Positions 52,161 to 60,354 of a stretch of 64,000 bases of DNA are shown here, piece after piece. The stretch's first letter is position 1. Each line of letters starts with the position of its first letter. Origin of the DNA: Panacagrimonas perspica (lineage in GTDB: Bacteria > Pseudomonadota > Gammaproteobacteria > Nevskiales > Nevskiaceae); NCBI RefSeq assembly GCF_004364935.1, contig NZ_SOBT01000012.1, positions 62,001 through 126,000 on the forward strand, read 5' to 3'. A model generated the notes under the pieces. That model saw nothing but the letters and a program-made list of their open reading frames with translations, ran no database searches and was not told the DNA's origin. The position numbers were made by a program, and so were the translations under genes.

Positions 52161-52880
52161 ATGACGAAGTCCAGACCTGCCCTCGAATTCAAGGGCCGCA
52201 TGCTGTCCATCACCCGGGTCCGGATCCTGGACGAGAACCCGACGGCGATCGAAGCTCAATTAAAGACGTTCACGCGCAGCCTCGGCGAAGCCGCTGAGGG
52301 CCTGCCGCTGCTGCTCGACGCCGAGTCGCCCGTGGGTCTGAAGCCGATCCTGGCGGCGATGCGCGCCGTCGGCGTCCAGCCCATCGCCGTGGTGGAGGGG
52401 CCGCTCAGCGAGGCGGCCAGGGAATGCGGCCTCGCGATCTTGACCCGGGACATGATCTCCGACGGTGCGCCGCGCGCCAGCGCGCCGGTGGAATCGGTGC
52501 GTGCTGCGCCGGCACCCGCCGCCACACCGGTGGCGCCCGCGGAACGCCGCCCCGCGCGCGTGGTCACCGAGCCGATCCGTTCCGGACAGCAGATTTACGC
52601 CGAAGCCTCCGACCTGATCGTGATGACCACGGTCAGCCCCGGCGCGGAAGTGATTGCCGACGGCTGCGTGCACGTTTACGGTCCGCTTCGTGGCCGCGCC
52701 ATCGCGGGCGCCCGCGGCGACGTCCACGCACGCGTGTTCTGCCGGCGCATGGAAGCCGAACTGATGGCGGTCGCCGGTATCTATGCGGTGGCGGACCAGA
52801 TGAAGGGCGCGTTGCGGGGCGTGGCCGTGCAGGCCTACCTCAAGCACGGCGTGCTGACGATCGACAAGCTGGATTGGTAG
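52161..52880 (+). CDS. minC: Septum-site inhibitor MinC
   Basis: 239-aa FtsZ antagonist that blocks division at the poles. The N-domain (about 1-105) has LEFKGRMLSITRVRI and GLPLLLDAESPVGLKPIL. An Ala/Pro-rich linker follows (about 120-140). The C-domain (about 145-239) is the beta-helix that binds MinD: RSGQQIYAEASDLIVMTTVS, GAEVIADGCVHVYGPLRGRA and IYAVADQMKGALRGVAVQA. ATG 52161 is chosen over a longer frame starting at 52047, which lies in the divergent promoter region. First gene of minCDE. Confidence 0.95.
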   Translation: MTKSRPALEFKGRMLSITRVRILDENPTAIEAQLKTFTRSLGEAAEGLPLLLDAESPVGLKPILAAMRAVGVQPIAVVEGPLSEAARECGLAILTRDMISDGAPRASAPVESVRAAPAPAATPVAPAERRPARVVTEPIRSGQQIYAEASDLIVMTTVSPGAEVIADGCVHVYGPLRGRAIAGARGDVHARVFCRRMEAELMAVAGIYAVADQMKGALRGVAVQAYLKHGVLTIDKLDW

Positions 52881-52964
52881 AGCGGACCGCGCAGCGCGAT
52901 CCGGATGAAATAAACGAACGCGTTCCGACGGGTTTGCGGGCGCGACAACGACAGAGGGTTTCAA

Positions 52965-53774
52965 TTGGCAAAAATCATCGTGGTGACCTCGGGTAAAGGC
53001 GGCGTCGGCAAGACCACCACCAGCGCTTCTTTCGCGACCGGCCTTGCCGCGCGCGGCAAGAAGACCGTCGTCATCGATTTCGACGTGGGTCTGCGCAATC
53101 TCGACCTCATCATGGGTTGCGAGCGGCGCGTGGTGTTCGATTTCGTGAACGTCATCCAGGGCGAAGCCAATCTGCGCCAGGCCCTGATCAAGGACAAGAA
53201 CAACGAGAATCTTTCGATCCTGGCGGCCAGCCAGACGCGCGACAAGGACGCGCTGTCGGAAGAAGGCGTGGAGAAGGTGCTGAACGACCTCGCCAAGGAG
53301 TTCGATTACATCGTGTGCGATTCGCCTGCCGGCATCGAGCGCGGCGCGCATCTCGCGATGTACTTTGCCGACGAGGCGCTGGTGGTCACCAATCCGGAAG
53401 TCTCTTCGGTGCGTGACTCCGACCGGGTGCTCGGACTGCTGTCGAGCAAGACCCACAAGAGCGAGAAGGGTGAAGGTCGCGTTCGCGAGCATCTCGTGCT
53501 CACGCGCTACAACCCGGTACGCGTCGAGAAGGGCGAGATGCTGTCCGTCAAGGACGTGCAGGACATCCTGGCGATCCCGTTGCTGGGCGTCATTCCCGAG
53601 GCTTCGGCGGTGCTGACGGCGTCCAACTCCGGTGCGCCGGTGATCCTTGACCAGAACAATGAGGCCGGACAGGCGTACGACGATCTCGTCGCCCGTTTTC
53701 TTGGCGAGGACCGCCCGCATCGCTTCGTCGAGGTACAGAAGAAGGGCTTCCTTTCGAAGCTGTTCGGAGGCTGA
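52965..53774 (+). CDS. minD: Septum-site ATPase MinD
   Basis: 269-aa membrane-associated ATPase that recruits MinC and is displaced by MinE. The deviant Walker A is VTSGKGGVGKTTTSAS, with FDVGLRNLDLIMGCERRVVF and CDSPAGIERGAHLAMYFAD following. The C-terminal amphipathic helix KKGFLSKLFGG anchors it to membrane. It begins with TTG 52965 behind AGAGGG, an unusual start that matches the exact family N-terminus MAKIIVVTSGKGG; no ATG is in position. MinE starts 2 bases after its stop. Confidence 0.97.
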   Translation: MAKIIVVTSGKGGVGKTTTSASFATGLAARGKKTVVIDFDVGLRNLDLIMGCERRVVFDFVNVIQGEANLRQALIKDKNNENLSILAASQTRDKDALSEEGVEKVLNDLAKEFDYIVCDSPAGIERGAHLAMYFADEALVVTNPEVSSVRDSDRVLGLLSSKTHKSEKGEGRVREHLVLTRYNPVRVEKGEMLSVKDVQDILAIPLLGVIPEASAVLTASNSGAPVILDQNNEAGQAYDDLVARFLGEDRPHRFVEVQKKGFLSKLFGG

Positions 53775-53776
53775 GC

Positions 53777-54058
53777 ATGGATCTGCTTGGCTGGTTCAAG
53801 TCAAAGAAGGCGCCCACGGCGAATACCGCACGCGATCGCCTGATGATGGTCGTCGCCATCCAGCGTGACCAGGACGGGCGCCGTACCACCACCGGAAACG
53901 GGGGCGCGGTCTCCTACCTGCCGGCGCTGCGTGAAGAACTGCTCGCCGTCGTGCGCAAGTACGTGTCGGTACCGGACAGTGCCGTCAAGGTCGACGTGCA
54001 GAAGGAAGCGGGTCTCGAAGTGCTCGAGATGAATATCACGTTACCCGAGCGCACCTGA
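53777..54058 (+). CDS. minE: Cell-division topological specificity factor MinE
   Basis: 93-aa MinE, which stimulates MinD ATPase and drives pole-to-pole oscillation. The membrane-targeting start MDLLGWFKSKKAPTANTARD is followed by the MinD-binding helix/strand RLMMVVAIQRDQDG. The C-terminal dimer domain is LREELLAVVRKYVSVPDSAV then VDVQKEAGLEVLEMNITLP. Length and order are normal; end of the minCDE operon. Confidence 0.96.
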   Translation: MDLLGWFKSKKAPTANTARDRLMMVVAIQRDQDGRRTTTGNGGAVSYLPALREELLAVVRKYVSVPDSAVKVDVQKEAGLEVLEMNITLPERT

Positions 54059-54122
54059 TGCTTCGTCGGGGGCGCGGGCAGATCGACGCGCTTCCGAGAC
54101 GGATGTCGGGCTGACTGGAGCG

Positions 54123-54156
54123 ATCCCGGGCTGCGCTGCCGGGTGCCGGCCGGGAT
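54123..54156. terminator. Possible bidirectional hairpin between minE and yihY
   Basis: ATCCCGG pairs with CCGGGAT over a 20-base loop that can itself pair (GCTGC/GC-rich). It ends one base before the yihY stop, between convergent genes. There is no T-run. Confidence 0.35.
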
Positions 54157-55473
54157 TCAGCCCGCGTCCTTCTTCAGCCACTCGCGAAGGCTGGTGCGAC
54201 CTTTCGATTCCACGAATCCCCGTTCTGCGTCGTCGAGCAGCTCGACGATTTCGCGACCCAGCTCCTGCTGCGGCTTGAGCTCGGAGGTGCCGGCGCGGAT
54301 CGCGCGCCAAAGATCCCCGAGAGTCGCGGATTCCAGGTCGCGCGCGGGGATGAGCTGTGTGCGTAGGCGTCCGGATTCGGTCAGAAAGCCGCGCGCGATC
54401 AGCGTATCGACGGCGCGGGCAACGTGCTCCGGCGCGGCTCCCAGCTCGCGCACGAGGTCTTCCTGCGCCACCGCCGGCTTGCCCTCGATGAATCGCTGGC
54501 CCGCGGTTCCCATGATCATCAGGGCGAGATATTCGGAGTGCCGGCCGGAGGCCAGCGGCACGATGCGGTCCGGCTTCATGTGGGCGGGGTGCTGGATGTA
54601 GAAGGCGAGCTGACAGCCGATCAGCAGGATCAGCCAACCCACATAGAGCCAGATCAGCAGCAGGATGACGACGGCGAAGCTCGAGTAGATCGCGTCGTAA
54701 TTCGTCGTGCCGGCGACGAACGATGCAAACGCGACGCTGGCGGTCTGCCACAGCACACCGGACGTCAGGCCCGCGATGGCGGCGGCCTTCAGGTTCACCT
54801 TCGTGTTCGGCATGTACGCGTACAGGAACGTGAACATGCCGACGATCATCGCGTAGGGAATCAGTCGCGTGAGGCTGTACAGCGCAAATCCGAACGGCTC
54901 GATGTTCTTGATCTGCGTGACGACGCCGCTATTGAGCACCGACGCCGTGATGCCTAGCGCTGCGAACACCATCACGGGGCCCACCATCAGGACGCTCAGA
55001 TATTCGCCCACCCGTTGGACGAACGGACGGGAGCGTTCGATGCGCCAGATATAGTTGAAGCTGGACTCGACTTTCTGGATCAGCGAAATCGCCGTGTAGA
55101 AGAGCAGGGCGACGCCGACGGAGCCCAGCAGTCCCACCTGGATCTTCTCGACGAACCCGATGATCTTTCCGGTGAGATCGGCCGCCTGCGGCCCGAGCGG
55201 CCGCAGCAGTTCGAACAGAACGGGCTCCAAGGTGTTTCGGACGCCCAGTGCCTTGAGCACCGAAAAGCCGAGCGCGAGAAACGGCACCAGCGACAGCAGC
55301 GTCGTGTAGACCAGGCTCATCGCGCGCATCGAGAGCTGGCCTTCGAAGAGATCGCGCGTCAACGAAAACACGTAGCGGCCGGTTTGGATCAGCCGGGTTT
55401 CGGAGCGCGAAAGCGCGGCGCGCTCCTGCCACAGATGAACCCTGAGCCGGGACAGGAAGTTGGTGGGCAGCAT
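54157..55473 (-). CDS. YihY/BrkB-family membrane protein
   Basis: 438-aa inner-membrane protein. Six hydrophobic segments are visible after a soluble start (YTTLLSLVPFLALGFSVLKA, GLLGSVGVALLFYTAISLIQ, YAMIVGMFTFLYAYMPNTK, FAVVILLLIWLYVGWLILLI). RAMSLVYTTLLSLVP is the family signature. Formerly called ribonuclease BN, a label now considered wrong; function is unknown. The C-terminal ~130 residues form a winged-helix-like soluble domain (QRFIEGKPAVAQEDLVRELG). ATG 55473 is used rather than a frame start at 55656, which would run through the phasin promoter. Confidence 0.9.
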   Translation of the reverse strand: MLPTNFLSRLRVHLWQERAALSRSETRLIQTGRYVFSLTRDLFEGQLSMRAMSLVYTTLLSLVPFLALGFSVLKALGVRNTLEPVLFELLRPLGPQAADLTGKIIGFVEKIQVGLLGSVGVALLFYTAISLIQKVESSFNYIWRIERSRPFVQRVGEYLSVLMVGPVMVFAALGITASVLNSGVVTQIKNIEPFGFALYSLTRLIPYAMIVGMFTFLYAYMPNTKVNLKAAAIAGLTSGVLWQTASVAFASFVAGTTNYDAIYSSFAVVILLLIWLYVGWLILLIGCQLAFYIQHPAHMKPDRIVPLASGRHSEYLALMIMGTAGQRFIEGKPAVAQEDLVRELGAAPEHVARAVDTLIARGFLTESGRLRTQLIPARDLESATLGDLWRAIRAGTSELKPQQELGREIVELLDDAERGFVESKGRTSLREWLKKDAG

Positions 55474-55584
55474 GCGGCGAAGTGTAGTCGCTAAGAATTG
55501 GACGGCCGCGTCCGTGGCTGACGTATTCGAATGCGCTGCTTGGAGCCGATCCGACGAACGGCCGGTGGATTTTGCAACCGATCG

Positions 55585-55637
55585 TTGACATTGTTGCACC
55601 GCAACAATACGATGCTGTCGGACCGTGCTGCACCGCA
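55585..55637 (+). promoter_or_regulatory. Phasin promoter with PhaR-like operator as spacer
   Basis: TTGACA (55585-55590), a 17-base spacer, and TACGAT (55608-55613) form a good sigma-70 promoter. The spacer TTGTTGCACCGCAACAA is a perfect inverted repeat (7-base arms, 3-base centre). The core TGCACCGCA recurs at 55629-55637. TGC...GCA palindromes are the recalled binding type of the polyhydroxyalkanoate repressor PhaR. Confidence 0.65.
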
Positions 55638-55686
55638 CAAGCGCGCGGATTAACATTTAACTTCAATACGTTAGAGAGGTGAAAAG

Positions 55687-56163
55687 ATGGGCGTTGAAAC
55701 GATCGTGAATGACGTCAAGGGCGCAGTTGAGCCGTACGTCGCGAAAGGCCAGGACCTGGTGACGGTGTCCTTCGAGACGTTCAAGCAGGCGAATGTCATC
55801 GTGGTGGACGGCGTGCAGGAACTGTTCAAGACCAACGTCGACGCCGGCAAGGATCTGTTTGCCGCTGCTCAGACGAGCTTCGAGAAGGCCAAGGCCGATG
55901 GTCTCAAGGCTGTCGCGACGAAGCCCATCGAGTACCTCCCCGACGGCAAGGATCTGGTGATCGCCGCCTACAAGGATTCCTTCTCGATCGTGACGAAGAC
56001 CGGCGAAGAACTCTTCAGCGTCGTCAAGAAAGGCTACGAAGACGTCGCCGCCAAGCTGACCGGTTCGACCACGGTCTCGGGCGAGGTCAAGAAGGTGAAG
56101 TCCGCAGCTCGCAAGACGGCCAAGAAGGCGACGTCTGCAGCCAAGAAAGCGGCAGCGCAGTAA
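55687..56163 (+). CDS. Phasin-family protein (polyhydroxyalkanoate granule-associated)
   Basis: 158-aa helical protein that coats storage granules. The phasin core is visible as amphipathic helices (VSFETFKQANVIVVDGVQEL, AAAQTSFEKAKADGLKAVA, FSIVTKTGEELFSVVKKGYE). The last 25 residues are Lys/Ala-rich (AARKTAKKATSAAKKAAAQ), like the histone-type tail of PhaF, and may bind DNA. GAGAGGTG precedes ATG 55687. It has its own promoter with a PhaR-like operator and a strong terminator, so it is a single-gene unit. Confidence 0.9.
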   Translation: MGVETIVNDVKGAVEPYVAKGQDLVTVSFETFKQANVIVVDGVQELFKTNVDAGKDLFAAAQTSFEKAKADGLKAVATKPIEYLPDGKDLVIAAYKDSFSIVTKTGEELFSVVKKGYEDVAAKLTGSTTVSGEVKKVKSAARKTAKKATSAAKKAAAQ

Positions 56164-56209
56164 GTCGGTTTGCTGATCGGTGTCGTACCCGCAAGGTACG
56201 GCGCCCAGT

Positions 56210-56240
56210 AAAGGCCAGGACCCAGGTCCTGGCCTTTTTT
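56210..56240 (+). terminator. Rho-independent terminator after the phasin gene
   Basis: AAAGGCCAGGACC pairs perfectly with GGTCCTGGCCTTT across a 2-base loop and ends in six Ts (56235-56240). It sits between convergent genes, and the A-run on the left makes it usable from the other strand. Confidence 0.9.
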
Positions 56241-56245
56241 ATTGG

Positions 56246-56557
56246 CTACTTGCCTTCGGATTTTGTTCGGGGGCTGCGCCGCGCACTGCGCTTGCGGGGC
56301 GCCGGTTTGGCCGTCTCCTCGGCGGGCGCGTCGGCAGCGAGGTTGACGCGTGCGAGCAGACGCTTGAGCGCCGGAGACTGCTTCAGCAGTTCCAGATTCC
56401 CTTTGACGAAATCGGTCGGATTGAAGTTCTCGTTGACCTGTCCGACCTTCTCGCGCAGAAACTGGAGAACGTCGTCCTGCAAGCCGGCGACGTCCGGCAG
56501 CCCCAGGAAGCGGCGCAGTTCCTCCGGCTTCACATCGATCTCGATCTTGATCTGCAT
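56246..56557 (-). CDS. DUF6489-like small protein
   Basis: 103-aa protein beginning MQIKIEIDVKPEELRRFLGL with an amphipathic middle (LQDDVLQFLREKVGQVNENF) and a basic tail (APRKRSARRSPRTKSEGK). It resembles the short DUF6489 family of proteobacteria, which has no known role. AGGAGAG stands before ATG 56557. It follows purC on the same strand and may be co-transcribed with it. Nearness to the phasin and the basic tail hint at granule or nucleic-acid association, but this is only suggestive. Confidence 0.65.
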   Translation of the reverse strand: MQIKIEIDVKPEELRRFLGLPDVAGLQDDVLQFLREKVGQVNENFNPTDFVKGNLELLKQSPALKRLLARVNLAADAPAEETAKPAPRKRSARRSPRTKSEGK

Positions 56558-56602
56558 CGCGTTCTCTCCTGAGGTCGTCCGTCGGCAGCCTGAAGCGGCT
56601 GC

Positions 56603-57490
56603 TCAGTCGGCGGTAAGTCGGCGTCGCGCTTCGGCGTATCGGTCCGCGGTGCGTTCCGCAATGATGTCCGGAAGATAGGGCCCCGGGGGCTTCTTGTCCC
56701 AAGGCTGCGCCTCGAGCCAATCGCGGACGATCTGCTTGTCGAAACTCGGCGGGCTGATGCCGGGCTGCCAGGTGTCGGCCGGCCAGAATCGCGACGAGTC
56801 CGGCGTCAGGACTTCGTCGATCAGGTGTACGCGCCCGTCGTCGTCCAGGCCGAACTCGAACTTCGTGTCCGCCACGATGATTCCGCGTTCGAGCGCGTAG
56901 CGGGCGGCGCGATCGTAGATTTCCAACGTCAGATCACGGAGCTGGTTCGCCAGATCGGTGCCCAATCGCGAAACGACGTCTTCGAACGAGATGTTCTCGT
57001 CATGCTGTCCGACCGGCGCCTTGTCGGCCGGCGTGAAGATGGGGGTCGGCAGCCGGTCGGCCATCCGAAGTCCTTCGGGGAGCCGGATGCCGCACACGGT
57101 CCCCGTCTTCTGATAGTCCTTCCACCCGGAGCCGATGAGATAGCCGCGGGCCACGCACTCCACCGGGATCGCCTTTAGTTTCCGTACGATCACGGCACGC
57201 CCGACGAGCGCAGCCCGTTCCTCGGGTTTGAGCCAGTCTTCGAGCCGCATCCCGGGCGCGCGCTGGTTCGGCACGAGATCCGAGAAGCGGGTCAACCAGA
57301 ATTCCGTCAGCGCGGTCAGCACTTCCCCCTTGCCCGGGATGGGTCGCGGCAGGATGACGTCGAAGGCCGAAAGACGGTCCGTGGTGACGATCAGCAGGTG
57401 CTGGTCGCCGACGGCATACATGTCGCGAACCTTGCCGCGATGGACCAGTGGCAGGCTGGAAATTTCGGACTGGAAAAGCGGGGCCGGCAT
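56603..57490 (-). CDS. purC: Phosphoribosylaminoimidazole-succinocarboxamide synthase PurC
   Basis: 295-aa SAICAR synthase, which condenses CAIR with aspartate using ATP in purine synthesis. Diagnostic segments: [98 protein letters not shown] and [11 protein letters not shown]. The length is that of the ~300-aa proteobacterial form. It lies downstream of the EAL gene on the same strand with a 76-base gap. Confidence 0.97.
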   Translation of the reverse strand: MPAPLFQSEISSLPLVHRGKVRDMYAVGDQHLLIVTTDRLSAFDVILPRPIPGKGEVLTALTEFWLTRFSDLVPNQRAPGMRLEDWLKPEERAALVGRAVIVRKLKAIPVECVARGYLIGSGWKDYQKTGTVCGIRLPEGLRMADRLPTPIFTPADKAPVGQHDENISFEDVVSRLGTDLANQLRDLTLEIYDRAARYALERGIIVADTKFEFGLDDDGRVHLIDEVLTPDSSRFWPADTWQPGISPPSFDKQIVRDWLEAQPWDKKPPGPYLPDIIAERTADRYAEARRRLTAD

Positions 57491-57566
57491 GAGGATCTGA
57501 ATAACGGAACGGATGGGGCATGATACTGCTCATTCCCGACGTTGCCGCGTATCCGGAGCCAGGCTC

Positions 57567-58616
57567 TCAGTCGCCCGCGGAGAGCCGTTTGGGCCGTTTG
57601 GGCCGTCGGGGCGCAGCCGATTTTTGTCGCCGCGCGACGTTCCGCGCAAAAGGCTGAACGCTCAGCATCTCCGCAAATGCGGACGCGCTGACGCCCTCGC
57701 TGTATAGGAACCCCTGCAGGCGATCCACGCCTCGCGCACAAAGCCAGCGTTCGTGCGCGATGTCCTCGATGCCTTCAGCGACGATCTCGAGCTTGAGATC
57801 GTGCGCGAGCCGGATGATGGATTCGGTGATGAGGCGATCGTGCCGGTTCTTCAGCGCTCCGACCACGAAGCTCCGATCCAGCTTGAGGCCGGAAACCGGG
57901 AGCTTCTTCAGGTGACCGAGGCTCGAGTAGCCGACGCCGAAGTCGTCGATCACGACGCGGACCCCCAGTGCCTTGAGCGCGAGAATCGTGGCCCTCGCCT
58001 GAGTAAAGTCTTCGATCGCGTTCTCCGTGATTTCGATCTCCAGACGATCGGGGGCGAAGGCGTTGTCGCACAGGATCGATTCCACGAGATCCGCCAGCCC
58101 AGGGTCGATGAACTGCTTGGGCGAAATATTGACGCTCAGCCTCACCGGGCCGTCGCGGGACAGAAGATCGCGCATCGCCCGGCAGGCTTCTTCGAGCACC
58201 TGGGCGCCGACGCGTTTGATCAATCCGCTCGCTTCGAGGACAGGCACGAAGTCGGCCGGCCGGTTCGCCTTGTGCGTGGTACTCGTCCACCGCAGCAGTG
58301 CTTCTGCGCCGATGATGTCTCTACTTTTCGCATCCAGGATCGGCTGGAACACGACGGAGAAGGCGTTGAGCACGACCGCTTCGCGCAGGCACGCGAGGAG
58401 GTCGTCCGCTTCGGCAGGCTCTTCCGCGTCCGCGCCAGCGGAGGATCGCGTGGTTGCACGATGGCGGCGGCGGGAAGGGCGCTCTGGACAGTCATCGACC
58501 TGGAGCCACGCCGTCGGCGTGCCCAGGATATCGGACAGTATCGACCCGGAGGCGGAAGTCGATTTCAAGGTTCGCGGCTTCGAGGAATCACGGTTCGAGA
58601 TGGACGAGTATCCCAC
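57567..58616 (-). CDS. EAL-domain cyclic-di-GMP phosphodiesterase
   Basis: About 349 aa. The EAL domain (about 80-320) keeps the catalytic set: EALLRW, VNISPKQF, LEIEITENAI, VVIDDFGVGYSSL, LKLDRSFV and VAEGIEDIAHERWL, so it should hydrolyse c-di-GMP. The first 75 residues have no recognised sensor domain; the tail is Arg/Pro-rich (RRQKSAAPRRPKRPKRL). The start is uncertain; GTG 58616 is the first in-frame start after the luxI stop region. It follows luxI by 23 bases on the same strand, so quorum sensing probably controls its level. Confidence 0.85.
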   Translation of the reverse strand: MGYSSISNRDSSKPRTLKSTSASGSILSDILGTPTAWLQVDDCPERPSRRRHRATTRSSAGADAEEPAEADDLLACLREAVVLNAFSVVFQPILDAKSRDIIGAEALLRWTSTTHKANRPADFVPVLEASGLIKRVGAQVLEEACRAMRDLLSRDGPVRLSVNISPKQFIDPGLADLVESILCDNAFAPDRLEIEITENAIEDFTQARATILALKALGVRVVIDDFGVGYSSLGHLKKLPVSGLKLDRSFVVGALKNRHDRLITESIIRLAHDLKLEIVAEGIEDIAHERWLCARGVDRLQGFLYSEGVSASAFAEMLSVQPFARNVARRQKSAAPRRPKRPKRLSAGD

Positions 58617-58639
58617 TCCGAGCGGATCTCGATGTGGTG

Positions 58640-59251
58640 CTAGGCGGCAACCCTCAACGGTGAGGACGGGTCCAGCATGATGTGACGCGTGTGGGCATCG
58701 ACGTCGACCCAGCACGCCACCGACATCACCCTCCCGATCCGGACTGGAGGGCCGAAGCGATGGATGGCGATCCCGGTGCCGGCGATAAGGCGCTCCACGG
58801 CCACACTCGTCACCAGGACGAACTGGGTAATGCCGTGCTGCACCGCGAACTTCACCGAATCGACGAGCAGCAGTCGTGCCGAATGCCCCATGGAGAACGC
58901 CGAGGTTCTCCCGGGAATCGTCGTGTCGACGGCGAACCGGCTGATTTCCCAGATATTGCGATGTCGGGGAACCGGACAGCCGTGCAGCAACTGGGGAAAG
59001 ATGTCGCTGAGCATGTAGCTGCGCGTGGTGGGGCGAAGGCGCCAGCCGCCGCACACGGCGTCTTCTTCGTCAACGGTCAGCATGTAGACGCTGTCCGTAT
59101 CGTCGAAGTGGTCGTGCTCCTGACCATCCTTCACTTTCACGGCCCAGCCGAGCCGTTCGTGAAACACCTTGTAACGCAACCGATACATGCCTTCGGAGTA
59201 CTGAATCGCGAAGCGCGAGTCATGCAACGCTCCACGAATGACTTGCAGCAT
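58640..59251 (-). CDS. Acyl-homoserine-lactone synthase (LuxI family)
   Basis: 203-aa autoinducer synthase. The invariant residues are in place: YRLRYKVFHERLGWAV (Arg, Phe, Trp), EHDHFDDTDSVYML (two Asp), GGWRLRPTT (Arg) and NIWEISRFAVD (Glu, Arg). It makes an acyl-homoserine lactone from S-adenosylmethionine and an acyl donor. ATG 59251 has AAGGT at good spacing; an upstream GTG/ATG pair at 59293-59290 is the alternative. luxR lies upstream on the same strand and a lux-box-like palindrome stands between them. Confidence 0.9.
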   Translation of the reverse strand: MLQVIRGALHDSRFAIQYSEGMYRLRYKVFHERLGWAVKVKDGQEHDHFDDTDSVYMLTVDEEDAVCGGWRLRPTTRSYMLSDIFPQLLHGCPVPRHRNIWEISRFAVDTTIPGRTSAFSMGHSARLLLVDSVKFAVQHGITQFVLVTSVAVERLIAGTGIAIHRFGPPVRIGRVMSVACWVDVDAHTRHIMLDPSSPLRVAA

Positions 59252-59315
59252 GGCCAGACCTTGCCGTTGCCGATGAAGTGTGAAGAGCATCACAACACGG
59301 TGACAGCAGTCTGTA

Positions 59316-59338
59316 ACCCCTCAAATTCGATAGGGGGT
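59316..59338. promoter_or_regulatory. Candidate lux box upstream of luxI
   Basis: ACCCCT-N10-AGGGG, a 20-base dyad with 5-base perfect arms, 23-66 bases before the two possible luxI starts. Lux boxes are ~20-base palindromes at this place; the arm sequence differs from the Vibrio type. Confidence 0.45.
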
Positions 59339-59364
59339 CAGCGCTATTTCGACGCGAAAACCGG

Positions 59365-60138
59365 CTAGCGTTTCGCCAATTCGATCAGGTTGGACGAGCT
59401 GATACGGGACGGAAAACGATCCGGCTCGACGGCGCCCAACGCAACGGCCCGCGCGATGGCGTGGCTTCGTTTCTTGACGCCGAGCTTCCGTTCGGCGGCG
59501 TTCAGGTGGTACACCACGGTGCTTTCCGCGATGTGCAGGGCACCGGCAATCGCCGATGTCTTGAGCCCCTGCGCGGCGTGCCGGAGGCACTCTTTTTCCC
59601 TGATCGTGAGACGGGGCTCGTCAGCGGTTGCGGCTTCGAGAACCAGCTGACGCATGCGTTCCTGGATATTGGCGGTGATCCAGTGCGCCCTCTGAAACAG
59701 GCGAGCTCGTGCAGCTCCCTGCGGGAGAGGCTCCAGCCTCGCCAGACTCATCAGGCCGAACTCACCGTTAGCACCATGAATGGGCACGGTGAGACCGTGA
59801 TGAAGGCCGAAGACGGCTGCATCGTCGAAAAGGCGTTTGGCGCTTGGCGTGGTCCGGTCGACTTCGTCCCATCCGAAAGGCAGCACCGACACAGCGCCGC
59901 GCGCCAATACCGGATCGATCGCCATGAAGCCCTGCTCGTCGTAGTGCGAGCGCCAACCCTGCGGATATCCGCTCAGGACGAACTGGCGGGGCTGGGACAG
60001 CGAGACGGCGATTCTCAGTCCGTACAGGAAATGCTGGAATCCCATGGCCTCGGCGGTACGGCGGCAGGCCGCTCCCGCCTCTCCCACATCGTGGGCGGCG
60101 GCTATGAAGCCCTGCAGCGCTAGATCCTGCGCGATCAA
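59365..60138 (-). CDS. LuxR-family quorum-sensing regulator
   Basis: 257-aa regulator with an autoinducer-binding N-domain (about 15-170) and a LuxR HTH (about 180-245). In the N-domain QHFLYGLRIAV, YPQGWRSHYDEQGFMAIDPV and FGWDEVDR carry the conserved Trp, Tyr and Asp of the pocket, and HGLTVPIHGANGEFGLMSL follows. The HTH is LTIREKECLRHAAQGLKTSA, IAGALHIAESTVVYHLNAAE and RKLGVKKRSHAIARAVALG. GGAGAGAG precedes ATG 60138. It is upstream of luxI on the same strand, the standard sensor-synthase pair. Confidence 0.93.
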   Translation of the reverse strand: MIAQDLALQGFIAAAHDVGEAGAACRRTAEAMGFQHFLYGLRIAVSLSQPRQFVLSGYPQGWRSHYDEQGFMAIDPVLARGAVSVLPFGWDEVDRTTPSAKRLFDDAAVFGLHHGLTVPIHGANGEFGLMSLARLEPLPQGAARARLFQRAHWITANIQERMRQLVLEAATADEPRLTIREKECLRHAAQGLKTSAIAGALHIAESTVVYHLNAAERKLGVKKRSHAIARAVALGAVEPDRFPSRISSSNLIELAKR

Positions 60139-60354
60139 ATGAACGCTCTCTCCATGGCGCGTCGTCGTGTCGATCCATCGTTACCGAAAAAGGAACCCTG
60201 CGCCCGAGGTCGCTCACCGCGTACTCGGCTGAAACCGGCCATCCCCTAGCGCCGAATTTCGCCCCACCGTTCCAGTTCAAGAACGTAGGCGCCGACGCGC
60301 GCCAACCTTATGCCCAATAATTGGAGTCGGCAAACTGTGATGGTGAGAGTCGAG

